A DNA stretch of 64,000 nt from Psychrobacter luti (GCF_014192115.1 NZ_JACHXL010000005.1:62001-126000), one strand, 5' to 3'; positions 28,752-38,331 are shown, counted from the stretch's first letter. The notes: generated from the letters alone by a model not told the origin. Numbers and translations are program-made.

Positions 28752-29438
28752 ATGAAAACACTAGGATTATGTATATTAGCCGCACTTAGCTTAAGCGCTT
28801 GTACAACGGGCATGAATAATAGTGTAGTAATGAGTACGCCTAATAAAATCGTCACCCACTACCCGGTTGAGATTGCCATGCTCAATGTCTATACCCGAGC
28901 GTATAGTGATCAATTATATACGCTGATTGATGAGCAATTGGTTGTGATCAATACCAAAGTCACGCCAAAAGGCGCCATGGTGTTTAATAACCAGCAAGTA
29001 CAAGGCGCTGAGATGGTTGCTATCACGACCATAAATGATCAGGTAGTAGATAAGTCAGTAGGTATCAATTACTTTACCTTGGAGCCACTGGTATTTCATG
29101 GCTTTACCAGCAACGTAGGTGAGTATTCAATTGCAACCCAAACCAAGCCTATACCAAAAATAGCCAGCATAGATGACTCAAGTACCTATCTCACTGAGCA
29201 AGTTTATAGCGATAGCAGCAAACGTCAAAAGCTAAAAACGTATACGCAAACATGGTCATTAAAACGAGAGAGTCATAATACCGCGTGGCTATGTATAGAA
29301 AGCTCAGAAAACCTATTGCTCAGCTATGACCCTGACGGTACTTCGACAGAATGCTACAAGATAAATGCTAGAGGCGATATCTTAGATAGCAATGTGACTA
29401 TGAATGGTGATGAGACGATTCTTTTTAACAGTATGTAG
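28752..29438 (+). CDS. Putative lipoprotein of unknown function
   Basis: A 228-residue protein with a lipobox: MKTLGLCILAALSLSAC followed by TTG, so Cys17 should be lipidated. With no Asp after the Cys, it should go to the outer membrane. The mature part is beta-rich, with repeats of short strands (QLYTLIDEQLVVINTK, EMVAITTINDQVV) and two cysteines (AWLCIESSEN, STECYKINA). AGGGG sits 7 bp before ATG. No family is recognised. A hairpin terminator follows at 29469. Confidence 0.75.
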   Translation: MKTLGLCILAALSLSACTTGMNNSVVMSTPNKIVTHYPVEIAMLNVYTRAYSDQLYTLIDEQLVVINTKVTPKGAMVFNNQQVQGAEMVAITTINDQVVDKSVGINYFTLEPLVFHGFTSNVGEYSIATQTKPIPKIASIDDSSTYLTEQVYSDSSKRQKLKTYTQTWSLKRESHNTAWLCIESSENLLLSYDPDGTSTECYKINARGDILDSNVTMNGDETILFNSM

Positions 29439-29468
29439 TTATCGCATCTAGCTATAAAAGCAAAGCAA

Positions 29469-29499
29469 AAAAATGGCGCATTAAATGGGTGCCATTTTT
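29469..29499. terminator. Bidirectional terminator between two lipoprotein genes
   Basis: AAAAATGGC and GCCATTTTT form a 9-bp stem with a 13-base loop, giving a T-run on both strands. It lies 31 bp after the upstream lipoprotein gene. Confidence 0.75.
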
Positions 29500-29616
29500 A
29501 AGTAATTAGATATTCCTATCGAGAACCGTACTCATGATTGTTATTGCCTTGTTATATACTTTTGTTTAATACAATATACGCAATATATTTCATTACCCTT
29601 CATCTTTGAGTTATCT

Positions 29617-30024
29617 ATGAACATCAAACTATCAATTTCACTTTTATTATTTTTTGGCGTTATATCAGGTTGTTCAAACAATACTAATAATGTTGAGAAT
29701 GCCGATACATCAGTAGAAAATGTCGCAGAAGAGCAAATATCTGTAGAGGAAGAAGCGGAAACAGAGCTAAAGGTAGTGCAGGTAGGTAAAAGTAAAGTTG
29801 ACCAAACACCTGAAGATGATGGTGTAGTTGAGGGTATGGGACACGATTATAGCGATCCTTACTATACAAAGATAATTAACGATTCTGGCAATGAAGTCCA
29901 AGATGATTTAGCTTTTGAAGAAAGGGGCGATATCATTTCCGATGAGTTCGCCGCAGACCACGATGATGGCGTAGTTGAAGGTATGGGTCATGACTACAAT
30001 GACCCTTACTATACAGATAGGTAA
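29617..30024 (+). CDS. Small acidic lipoprotein with a duplicated motif
   Basis: A 135-residue lipoprotein: signal MNIKLSISLLLFFGVISGC with lipidated Cys19. The body is very acidic (Glu/Asp-rich) and probably disordered. The motif DDGVVEGMGHDYxDPYYT occurs twice, at about residues 67-84 and again at the C-terminus (about 116-133), with a single Ser/Asn difference. The two copies are also close at DNA level but not identical. The repeated His/Asp/Tyr motif could bind metal or a partner; no family is recognised. Confidence 0.75.
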   Translation: MNIKLSISLLLFFGVISGCSNNTNNVENADTSVENVAEEQISVEEEAETELKVVQVGKSKVDQTPEDDGVVEGMGHDYSDPYYTKIINDSGNEVQDDLAFEERGDIISDEFAADHDDGVVEGMGHDYNDPYYTDR

Positions 30025-30755
30025 TATTATCTAAAATTGCTCTATGAGCATATACAATTTAATTCTCTTCAAATATATTTTAGTATTATCAGACGGTTTA
30101 AGCGATAAGGGTTATATAATGCGAATAGGAGTTTTTCAGTAGATTATATAACCACATATATAATCAAACAAAAGTTTGCTAATTAATATTCTGTTACACA
30201 ATAGAGTTTTGCCTATAATAGTGCCCAGCACTTATGTTCTGTTGGTATTAGGAATAATTATTTATAATTAGATCAATAAAATCAAATACTTATATCTAAT
30301 GTTTGACTTCCTCCTTCACCGCCAATTTTATATAATACCTCTTTTCCCAATCTGTTCCATCCTATCCTAAGCAACCCTTCTTAAAACCTCTAATAGCCAG
30401 ACTTCCAGTCTATGCTTATTATCTATTGCTGTCCCAATCATTCCAGTTCAATCCTACGTATCCCACGTATTATATTGATCTATTATTCATATACACCATA
30501 AATACAACGATATTAGAATAATAAAAATCTTAAAAGGCTAAATATGAACTAATAATTAGCAGTCTTTTCACCTTTTATATTTCAATGACTCTCCCATATA
30601 TGAGAATAGTTTCTTCTCAAGTTCCACTCCAAATTTGGTAACTTACCGTTCATCCTACTAAAACCGTCATTCATCTGTTCTTGATGGATTCGCTAATACC
30701 CTTATGTAAAAATGTGTCTATTAACAAATATAATTTTGATACTTAGAGGTATGAC
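30025..30755 (+). other. Non-coding stretch with second att-like site
   Basis: No gene is seen. It contains the second copy of the tRNA-Ser 3' end (30310-30325) and, after it, about 170 bp that align collinearly with the sequence downstream of the real tRNA. The right end should hold the promoter of the pilus operon. Confidence 0.6.
30310..30325 (+). repeat. Right att-like repeat (tRNA-Ser 3' end copy)
   Basis: An exact 16-base copy of 21663-21678 (CCTCCTTCACCGCCAA) without the rest of the tRNA. It bounds an 8.6-kb segment of accessory genes and gene fragments, as a target-site duplicate of an integrated island would. Confidence 0.75.
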
Positions 30756-31292
30756 ATGAAATTTCAAAAATCTTTATTAACCGCTACTTTACTTGCCGCT
30801 GCTAGCTTGACTACCATTTCTGCTAATGCTGCAACTGTTAGTGATACATTTAATGTCAAGATTCAAATCACGTCTGTTTGTAGTGTAAATGCTAAAATAG
30901 GCACCAACGATGTTAATTTTGGCCAAGTTGTTGCAGGTACTGCGGCGACAGCTCAGGCAGCCACCCCTCTTACCGTAAGCTGCTCTAAAAATACTCCTTA
31001 TATTGTTAATCTAACCCCGTCAAGTACTAATACAGATGGTTCAGGTGAAATGAAAGGTCCAGGAACTGGAAATATAGGTATTCCTTATCAACTTAGAAAG
31101 GCTTCAGGTGCAACCGCTGCAGTGTGGGGTAATCAGGGAACTCTCACTACAGTAGGTAATGGCATAGCTGGCACTGGGAGAGGTGTAACTACTCCTGTTA
31201 CTCACATTGTATATGCCTCAGCTACTGCTATTGCAACAGATGTTGAACCCGGCGTGTATACTGATACTGTTACCGTTGCTGTAACTTACTAA
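30756..31292 (+). CDS. Major pilin, spore coat protein U (SCPU) domain
   Basis: A 178-residue exported pilin of the archaic chaperone-usher type. The signal peptide ends at ANAATV. The mature protein is a single SCPU domain with paired cysteines (TSVCSVNAK; TVSCSKNTPY), IPYQLRKASG, VWGNQG and the terminal strand VYTDTVTVAVTY, typical of CsuA/B and related pilins. The subunit lacks its last strand and needs the chaperone encoded next. RBS AGAGGT lies before the ATG. First gene of a four-gene operon. Confidence 0.88.
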   Translation: MKFQKSLLTATLLAAASLTTISANAATVSDTFNVKIQITSVCSVNAKIGTNDVNFGQVVAGTAATAQAATPLTVSCSKNTPYIVNLTPSSTNTDGSGEMKGPGTGNIGIPYQLRKASGATAAVWGNQGTLTTVGNGIAGTGRGVTTPVTHIVYASATAIATDVEPGVYTDTVTVAVTY

Positions 31293-31298
31293 CTGCTC

Positions 31299-32060
31299 AT
31301 GCTAAATTTTTGGTTACGCCGTGTTGCGATACACGGTATTTTATCTGGTTTATTGTTGTCTAGCAGTGTGGCAATGGCGAGCGGTCTGCAGGTCTCTCCT
31401 ATTTCCCTTAGCCTGCAAGCCAAAGAAAATGCTAGTGGACTGACGCTAAGTAATACCGGTGACGATGTAGTACACGCGCAAGTACGTGTGTACCACTGGT
31501 CTCAGGATGGCAAAGGCGATCAGCTCACCGCATCACGAGGATTATTGGCCAGTCCGCCAATGATAAAACTGCAACCGGGTGAAAAGCAACTCATTCGGGT
31601 CATTCGTGCAGCCGCTCCTCCAAGTGGCATAGGCGCTGTAGAAGACGCTTATCGACTATCTATTAATGAAATACCAGTGAAATCTGCCGAGCAAAAGACT
31701 GGCTTACAGTTTGCGCTAAGCTACTCACTACCCGTGTTTATACAGCCTGTAGGCATTAAAGAGACTTCTCCAAAACTACAATGGAATTACACCGTGCAAC
31801 CAGATGGTAATCAGGTTGCTATGCGTGTTAGCAATAGCGGTAATGGGCGCGCTCAATTGGCCAAACTCAGCATAGAAGATACTACTGGCAAGAATATTGA
31901 AATAAATCCGGGCTTACTTGGCTATGTTTTACCGGGTGCCACTATGCAATGGACACTCAAAGTACCGCCAAACGTATTAAAAAATAGCGGTAAAATTAAG
32001 GTGATGATTAATGGAACTGACACGATTCAAGACGTTACGTTGGACAGTCCCACTCGCTAA
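31299..32060 (+). CDS. Periplasmic pilus chaperone (CsuC/PapD-like)
   Basis: A 253-residue exported chaperone with the two-domain Ig-like PapD fold. After the signal (ending AMASG), it has the N-terminal strand LQVSPISLSLQAKENASGLTL, the G1-strand edge region PGEKQLIRVIRAA with the Arg/Lys subunit-binding site, and a C-terminal domain ending in a positively charged tail. It delivers pilin and tip subunits to the usher. It lies 6 bp after the pilin stop and overlaps the usher gene by 50 bp. Confidence 0.88.
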   Translation: MLNFWLRRVAIHGILSGLLLSSSVAMASGLQVSPISLSLQAKENASGLTLSNTGDDVVHAQVRVYHWSQDGKGDQLTASRGLLASPPMIKLQPGEKQLIRVIRAAAPPSGIGAVEDAYRLSINEIPVKSAEQKTGLQFALSYSLPVFIQPVGIKETSPKLQWNYTVQPDGNQVAMRVSNSGNGRAQLAKLSIEDTTGKNIEINPGLLGYVLPGATMQWTLKVPPNVLKNSGKIKVMINGTDTIQDVTLDSPTR

Positions 32061-34500
32061 AGCACTCTTTCTGCAGAGTGTTGTCATTTCAGTTAGCCAT
32101 GCCATAGAACCTAATGAAGTTGCATCTAAGGAAAATGTGTCCGTAGAATCTCTTTCTGCCGACACTCCTGATGTTCGGCTGACTCAGCTCGGTCTGGACA
32201 GCTATAATACTGCTGATGCTGGTGGCCTCGATCTATATTTAGACGTCACTATTAATGGCGCTAGTGCAGGTTTAGCCCACTTCGACTTTCGTGAAGGTGA
32301 GCTTTGGGCAAATACTGCTATCCTGCAACAGCTCGGCTTTATTTTGCCACCCGCCACAATCAACCCAATACGTTTAAACAGCCTGCCTGGTATAAAGGTT
32401 GATTATGATGCCCGCCAGCAGACGGTCAATATTATTGCACCGTTAAGTATGCTCAGTCTAGCTACCACCGTCGTTAACACTCGTAATAGCAAACGCACAT
32501 CTCCTACTGCATCTCCCGGTATATTATTAAATTATAATCTCTATGGCTCACAGTCAGAGAATAGCTCGACGAACCTAAGCGCTTTTACCGAAGTGCGCGC
32601 CTTTAATTCTAAAGGCGTATTAAGCTCGACTGCATTAACCACTGGCAACCGCTTTTCTAATAGCAATGTTAATGACGATAGTAATCGAAACTGGGAAGGT
32701 CGCACAGTACGTCTTGATAGCAGTTGGAGCCGGTCATTCCCAGATAAGCTAATTACCGTCCGTGCTGGCGATATTCTCACTGGCGCGCTGTCATGGACGC
32801 GTTCTACGCGTTTGGGTGGTCTACAGATTGGTAGCAATTTTGACTTGCAACCTTATATAACCACTACTCCACTTCCTTCATTCTTTGGTTCTGCAACTCT
32901 GCCTTCAGCGGTGGAGCTCTATGTAAACGGTCTAAAGCAGTACAGCGGTGATGTACCGGCTGGTCCGTTTGAGCTCAATACCGCGCCTAGTATTAGTGGG
33001 GCAGGTAATGCTCAACTGGTGTTGACCGATGCATTAGGTCAAAGCTCTACCGTTAACTTCTCTCTATATGATACTCATAGATTGCTACAGCCTGGTCTGG
33101 CTGACTGGTCTATAGAGCTTGGTACCGTACGTGAAAACTATGGTACAAAATCCTTCGATTACGGCAGCGATATCGCTATCAATGGCACTTTACGTTATGG
33201 GGTGAACAATCGCTTTACTGCAGAAACCCATGCCGAAGCGACCAAAGATCTCGCTAATGCAGGTATTGGCGGGACGTGGGTATTGGGTGGACCAGGCGGC
33301 GTCTTATTTGCCTCATTAGCAGGCAGTGAAAGCCAAGGAGAAAGCGGCACACAGTATAGTGGCAGCTATTCATGGAATAACAATCGCTTTAATATCGGCC
33401 TGAACACACTAGGTACCAGTGGTAATTACCGTGATGTCGCTACTCAATACGGATCAACCCCCATACGTCAAAGCAATCAAGTGTCAACAGGTTATAGTAC
33501 CCAGTCTTTAGGTAGTTTTGGATTAAGTTATAATCAGGTGGACTATGCGGAGGAAGACACTGCACAATTTGCCAGTGCCTATTGGAGTAAATCTTTTGGT
33601 CGACGCCTGAGTATAAATGCTAATTATAACCATGACCTCAATAACTCTGACAACAATAGCGCTTCGATTGGTGCCTCTTTTTCACTGGATCGTAATATCT
33701 CACTCAATAGTATTCTCCAGCATACTGACGATCGCAATGATTACGTGGTTGATGTCTCACAATCAGCTCCGAGTGCAGGTGGATTAGGATGGCGCGCGCA
33801 GGCACGTCATAGTATCGATAATAGTACAGACAATAACAACAGTGGCGGACTAGCAGAACTCAATTATCTCGGGCGTTACGGTCAAGTGCAAGCGGGGGTC
33901 AGCAGTTATGATGGCAATCACTCTACCTTTGCCAGTGGCACAGGCTCGCTAGTCATGATGGGCGGGGGCTTATTTGCCACACGTCAGATCAACGATGGCT
34001 TTGCCGTGGTATCTACTGATGGCGTCGCCGATGTTCCAGTACTATTACAAAACAATGTCATCGGTACCACTAATAGCCGTGGTCTATTGTTAATATCGCC
34101 GCTCAACGCTTATCAAGATAACAAGATTGCTATCGACCCTATGGACTTACCTGCTGACCTGCGTATTGATCAAGTCAGCATGAGCGCCACACCAACTGAC
34201 CGCGCTGGTACATTGGTGGCATTTGGTATTACACAAGCGCGCTCTGCCTCTGTTATTTTAAAAGACAGTAACGATGAGTTTATACCATTAGGCAGTCAAG
34301 CACGTCTAGTTAGTAGAAAAAGCGCCACAGCAGCAGTGGTTGGGTTTGATGGTGAAGTATATTTAGATACACTCGATGAGCATAATGTACTAGAAGTCAC
34401 TACTCCATCTGGTGATATTTGCAACGTCAATTTTGATTATCAAAAGCAAGGTGACGGCATACCACTACTAGGGCCATTCATCTGTCAGAAGGTACAATAA
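32011..34500 (+). CDS. Outer membrane usher (CsuD-like)
   Basis: An 829-residue usher. After an N-terminal signal (ending SHAIEP) come the N-terminal domain (GGLDLYLDVTINGASAGLAHF), a long beta barrel with alternating strands and Ser/Asn/Gly turns, the plug region around VELYVNGLKQYSGDVPAGPF and C-terminal domains (LLISPLNAYQDNKIAIDP, then GEVYLDTLDEHN). It forms the pore through which pilus subunits are threaded. Its ATG lies inside the chaperone gene (50-bp overlap) and its stop overlaps the next ATG as TAATG, suggesting coupled translation. Confidence 0.88.
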   Translation: MELTRFKTLRWTVPLAKALFLQSVVISVSHAIEPNEVASKENVSVESLSADTPDVRLTQLGLDSYNTADAGGLDLYLDVTINGASAGLAHFDFREGELWANTAILQQLGFILPPATINPIRLNSLPGIKVDYDARQQTVNIIAPLSMLSLATTVVNTRNSKRTSPTASPGILLNYNLYGSQSENSSTNLSAFTEVRAFNSKGVLSSTALTTGNRFSNSNVNDDSNRNWEGRTVRLDSSWSRSFPDKLITVRAGDILTGALSWTRSTRLGGLQIGSNFDLQPYITTTPLPSFFGSATLPSAVELYVNGLKQYSGDVPAGPFELNTAPSISGAGNAQLVLTDALGQSSTVNFSLYDTHRLLQPGLADWSIELGTVRENYGTKSFDYGSDIAINGTLRYGVNNRFTAETHAEATKDLANAGIGGTWVLGGPGGVLFASLAGSESQGESGTQYSGSYSWNNNRFNIGLNTLGTSGNYRDVATQYGSTPIRQSNQVSTGYSTQSLGSFGLSYNQVDYAEEDTAQFASAYWSKSFGRRLSINANYNHDLNNSDNNSASIGASFSLDRNISLNSILQHTDDRNDYVVDVSQSAPSAGGLGWRAQARHSIDNSTDNNNSGGLAELNYLGRYGQVQAGVSSYDGNHSTFASGTGSLVMMGGGLFATRQINDGFAVVSTDGVADVPVLLQNNVIGTTNSRGLLLISPLNAYQDNKIAIDPMDLPADLRIDQVSMSATPTDRAGTLVAFGITQARSASVILKDSNDEFIPLGSQARLVSRKSATAAVVGFDGEVYLDTLDEHNVLEVTTPSGDICNVNFDYQKQGDGIPLLGPFICQKVQ

Positions 34501-35549
34501 TGAAAATAAATATCTTTCAATGGCGATATAGCCCTTTTTTAATCTTACTGCCTTTGTTGTTACCAACAGGTAATGCGCAGGCTGCACTATCTGTGACGTG
34601 CCAAGCGGGTATGAATACGGCACCAGGAAGTGCTGGTATTGTGAATTTTGGTACTATCACCAGTACGAATGCCAATAACGCCAGTACTACAGGTACTCTC
34701 ACCTATAGCTGCACTAACACTGGTGACACTGCTGGTTATGTATCGGTCTGTTTAGCGGCTGACGGCGGTGAATACAATAATACTGCCGTAAACGGACGTT
34801 ACATGCAGAGACCTGGGAGTGGGACCGATCCCGAAAGGCGCCTTAATTTTACTATGACGTTGCCTGGCGGGACTGTTTGGAGCACCCGTGGTAAGAGTGG
34901 TTTAGAGTTTAATTCAGGCTTACTTAGTATTGGTGCAAACTCAACTGTAAAAGGTAGTGAAGTTATTAGTTTGTCTATGAATGGTGGGAACACTAGAGCT
35001 ACACAAGGAGTCTATACCAATAACTTTGGCAATGGCAACCATACTGCTTTAACGTTTAGAGCCAGCGAAAACTCATCCGGTCTAAACTGTGCAACGGGTA
35101 ATCAAGGGTTAGATAGGTTTCCATTCACAGTTCAAGCTGCTATTGAACCTAGCTGTATAATCACTGCTACTTCCGACGTTAACTTAGGTCCTCGCTCAGC
35201 AAGTGAGACCAATATTACAGGCAGTAATAGTAGTGCAATTACAGTCAATTGTACTAATGGTGGCTCTTACTATGTTGGTTTAAAACCTTCTAATAACTCC
35301 ACAACTGGGGCTGGTGTGATGAGTGGAACTGGCGGTAATTTAGACAAAGTGCCATATCAGCTCCGCTCTACCGCGGGTATTAACGGAACTATATGGGGCA
35401 ACACTGCTACCTCTACTACTATAGGAAATGGCGTGGCAGATTTTGGTACTGGAGCAAATAAAACACATGAGGTGTTTGTGACTGTCCCTAGCGCTGATTT
35501 TAAACCCGATAATTACTCAGATACTGTAACTATAAATGTTAATTACTAA
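34500..35549 (+). CDS. Two-domain SCPU protein, probable pilus tip adhesin (CsuE-like)
   Basis: A 349-residue exported protein with two spore coat U domains, the usual layout of archaic-pilus tip adhesins. The signal ends near GNAQAALS. Domain 1 spans about 30-215 (LSVTCQAGMNT, then LTYSCTNTG, LNFTMTL); domain 2 runs to the end (IEPSCIITA, AITVNCTNGG, VPYQLRSTAG, IWGNTAT, final strand YSDTVTINVNY). Domain 2 resembles the major pilin gene of this operon. Last gene of the operon, translationally coupled to the usher. Confidence 0.85.
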   Translation: MKINIFQWRYSPFLILLPLLLPTGNAQAALSVTCQAGMNTAPGSAGIVNFGTITSTNANNASTTGTLTYSCTNTGDTAGYVSVCLAADGGEYNNTAVNGRYMQRPGSGTDPERRLNFTMTLPGGTVWSTRGKSGLEFNSGLLSIGANSTVKGSEVISLSMNGGNTRATQGVYTNNFGNGNHTALTFRASENSSGLNCATGNQGLDRFPFTVQAAIEPSCIITATSDVNLGPRSASETNITGSNSSAITVNCTNGGSYYVGLKPSNNSTTGAGVMSGTGGNLDKVPYQLRSTAGINGTIWGNTATSTTIGNGVADFGTGANKTHEVFVTVPSADFKPDNYSDTVTINVNY

Positions 35550-35762
35550 TAAAAGCCTAAAACAGCCTTTATTCATAAATAAAAACTTAAATACTATTAT
35601 TCGATAGCTTGACTATAGAGTATATATTTCTATTACCTAACAAAGTTAATTTTTATGATTTAGCTCACATCATCTACTCTTTAATAAAATCGAGTGCAAA
35701 TTTGTCTTTATTATAATGTTTTAGATAATACAACTATTAGAAATAACCTCTAAAACCCTCCC

Positions 35763-37073
35763 TTAAACGCTAGGCAACAGAGGCAACCAAAACACCAATG
35801 CCAATAGCGTGGCTAATAATACGGGCGGCGTTATCAGCAGACCGACCTTCATATATTGTCCCCAGCTTATCTTATAATCCTTTTCTGCCAATACGTGTAA
35901 CCACAATAACGTCGCCAAACTACCAATAGGCGTGAATTTTGGTCCCAAGTCATTACCAATGACGTTGGCATAAATTATCAACTCTCGAGTGGCCGCTGGA
36001 ACTTGGGCGCTATCAATCGCCAACGCGCCTATCAGCGTCGACGGCATATTGTTCATCACAGACGCTACGATGGCGGATAAGAATCCTGTGCCGACCGTCG
36101 CAACGAGCGCGCCTTGTTGACCTAACCAATTAAGTATTTGCGCACCATAAGCGGTAAGCCCCGCATTCCCCAAACCATAAACTACCAAATACATGCCGAT
36201 TGAAAATAGTACGATTTGCCACGGGGCTTTCTTAAGAATATTAGTCATAGAAAACTTGGCATCACGTCCGCCTTGCCACCAGCGTCCAGCAATCGCCATT
36301 AGTATAAGCGCCGCGGCACTCGTCACTACGGAGATAACCAACCCGAGCGATTCAGTCGCGAAATAAGCAATTAATAATAATGCCAGCAGTGGAAAAGCGG
36401 CTCGAAAAACCAGCGGGTCTTTGATAGCGGATTGTGGTGAGCTAAGATTTGCCATTGAGTAGCGCTTAGGAATATGACGCGCATAAGCAATCCATAATAC
36501 CAATAGCGTCGCTAGGACAGAGACGATATTTACCGGTACCATCACTGCTGCGTAGCGACCAAAACCAATATCAAAATAATTGGCGCTGACGATATTGACC
36601 AGATTAGATGTCACCAACGGCAAACTTGCAGTATCGGCAATAAAACCGGTTGCAATAATAAAGGCTAAGGCTGATTTGGGGGCAAAATCAAGGCGCAGCA
36701 GGATAGCAATCACAATCGGTGTCAGCAGTAAGGCCGCGCCGTCATTGGCAAAGAAAGCAGAAATAAACGCCCCTAATAGTACTATCATCGGAAATAGCAA
36801 ACGCCCGCGCCCATTGCCAAGCCGAGCGACGTGTAATGCCGCCCAGCCAAAAAATCCTGCTTCATCTAAAATAAGGGAGATAATAATCAGTGCCACAAAG
36901 GTAAAAGTGGCGTCCCAAACGATGTCCCAGACAATACCAACGTCAGACCATTGCACCACGCCAAATACTAATGCGACCAAAGCGCCGCCTATCGCACTCC
37001 AACCAATGCCAAGCCCTTTAGGCTGCCAGATGACTAAAATCAAAGTCACGATAAAAATAGCGAACGCGAGCAT
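35763..37073 (-). CDS. arsB: Arsenite efflux permease ArsB
   Basis: A 436-residue ArsB-type arsenite/antimonite:H+ antiporter with about twelve membrane helices. Family segments include FFANDGAALLLTPIVIAIL, ATGFIADTASLPLVTSNLVN, SVMNNMPSTLIGALA and VIGNDLGPKFTPIGSLATLLW. It works in the inner membrane, exporting arsenite made by ArsC. It is the last gene of arsC-arsH-arsB on the minus strand and converges with the pilus operon. AAGG precedes the ATG. Confidence 0.94.
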   Translation of the reverse strand: MLAFAIFIVTLILVIWQPKGLGIGWSAIGGALVALVFGVVQWSDVGIVWDIVWDATFTFVALIIISLILDEAGFFGWAALHVARLGNGRGRLLFPMIVLLGAFISAFFANDGAALLLTPIVIAILLRLDFAPKSALAFIIATGFIADTASLPLVTSNLVNIVSANYFDIGFGRYAAVMVPVNIVSVLATLLVLWIAYARHIPKRYSMANLSSPQSAIKDPLVFRAAFPLLALLLIAYFATESLGLVISVVTSAAALILMAIAGRWWQGGRDAKFSMTNILKKAPWQIVLFSIGMYLVVYGLGNAGLTAYGAQILNWLGQQGALVATVGTGFLSAIVASVMNNMPSTLIGALAIDSAQVPAATRELIIYANVIGNDLGPKFTPIGSLATLLWLHVLAEKDYKISWGQYMKVGLLITPPVLLATLLALVFWLPLLPSV

Positions 37074-37163
37074 GGAGTAACCTTAATGTGGCAATTGAAA
37101 CAATGAAACATTAATAAGTGCAATAATGAAGCCAATAATAAAACCAATAATAAAGCAACAACG

Positions 37164-37937
37164 TTAGAGAGATTTTTGATTGACGCGTTTTGATACTTCC
37201 GCAGCACTTTCGACCCGTTCTGAATAGCGATCGGTCAGATACGCCGAGCGTCCACGGGTAAGCCACGTAAATTTGACCAACTCTTCGCAGACATCGACGA
37301 CGCGCAAATAGAGTGGTGACATTTTCATGCGATCATTATCGTCGAATTCTAAAAATGCTTTTGGGATAGAAGATTGATTGGGGATAGTAATCATACGCAT
37401 CCAGCGCCCAAGAATACGCAATTGATTGACGGTATTAAAACTTTGGCTGCCGCCACTGACTTGCATGATAGCGAGTGTTTTACCTTGGGTCGGGCGTACG
37501 CCGCCTAACGCCAACGGAATCCAGTCAATTTGTGCTTTCATAATACTGGTGATGCTGCCATGGCGTTCTGGACTGACCCATAGCATGCCCTCTGACCACT
37601 GTGCCAACTCGCGTAACTCTTGTACTTTCGGGTGGTCGCTATCGGCGTCATCTGGCAATGGTAAGCCTGATGGATTAAACATTCGTACCTCACAGCCGTA
37701 CCAACGCAATAGACGGCTTGCTTCCTCAGCCGCCAATCTAGAAAATGAGCGCGCGCGTAAAGAGCCATATAACACCAATATTCTTGGTGCATGGCGTGGG
37801 TCGTTTACCCCTATCAAAGACTCAATATCAATGGCTTGTATTTGACTGACATCAATATTGGGTAAATCATTGCTATCACACTCACTAATGAGCTTATCTT
37901 CTACTGCTAGAGTTGCGGTATCTTTAACCTTTGACAT
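37164..37937 (-). CDS. arsH: ArsH, NADPH-dependent organoarsenical oxidase/FMN reductase
   Basis: A 257-residue ArsH flavoprotein. The flavodoxin-like FMN site is clear: [39 protein letters not shown] and the conserved [11 protein letters not shown]. ArsH oxidises trivalent organoarsenicals and can reduce other substrates. I chose the ATG at 37937 ([10 protein letters not shown]), which overlaps the arsC end by 14 bp, because the longer frame would only re-read the arsC gene in another phase. It sits between arsC and arsB in the cassette. Confidence 0.92.
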   Translation of the reverse strand: MSKVKDTATLAVEDKLISECDSNDLPNIDVSQIQAIDIESLIGVNDPRHAPRILVLYGSLRARSFSRLAAEEASRLLRWYGCEVRMFNPSGLPLPDDADSDHPKVQELRELAQWSEGMLWVSPERHGSITSIMKAQIDWIPLALGGVRPTQGKTLAIMQVSGGSQSFNTVNQLRILGRWMRMITIPNQSSIPKAFLEFDDNDRMKMSPLYLRVVDVCEELVKFTWLTRGRSAYLTDRYSERVESAAEVSKRVNQKSL

Positions 37938-38331
37938 GTTTGACGATTTCCCCATCTTCTTTGGTAAAGCTACTGACCGCATTTTCCAGTAATTCGAACA
38001 CTCGCTCTGACGGTCGGCACAGCGCCGCGCCTCTATTGGTAACAACAATAGGACGATTGATTAAAATAGGGTGCGTTATCATGGCATCAATCAGTTGCCC
38101 ATCGCTCAATGTTGGATTGTCTAAACCAAGCTCAGCATGGACATTTTCTTTACTGCGTACTAGCTCGCGCGGCGTTATATTCATCAGTCCCAATAGCTCA
38201 ACTAAGTACTCACGAGACGGCGGTGTTTTTAAGTACTCGACCACTTCTGGTGTTTCACCTGAGGCCTGCATAATAGCAAGTGTATTACGAGACGTACCGC
38301 ATTTGGGGTTATGAAAAATTATTGGCGTCAT
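37924..38331 (-). CDS. arsC: Arsenate reductase (glutaredoxin-coupled)
   Basis: A 135-residue ArsC of the glutaredoxin type. The catalytic Cys lies in [11 protein letters not shown] (Cys11), and the arginine-containing region [21 protein letters not shown] gives the substrate-binding Arg residues. It reduces arsenate to arsenite in the cytoplasm for export by ArsB. It is the first gene of the arsC-arsH-arsB cassette. No arsR repressor gene is seen upstream. Confidence 0.94.
   Translation of the reverse strand: MTPIIFHNPKCGTSRNTLAIMQASGETPEVVEYLKTPPSREYLVELLGLMNITPRELVRSKENVHAELGLDNPTLSDGQLIDAMITHPILINRPIVVTNRGAALCRPSERVFELLENAVSSFTKEDGEIVKHVKG

Noticed and set aside
37938..38048. N-terminal extension of ArsH by 37 residues
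   Set aside because: It lies wholly within arsC in another phase and has no resemblance to ArsH N-termini.
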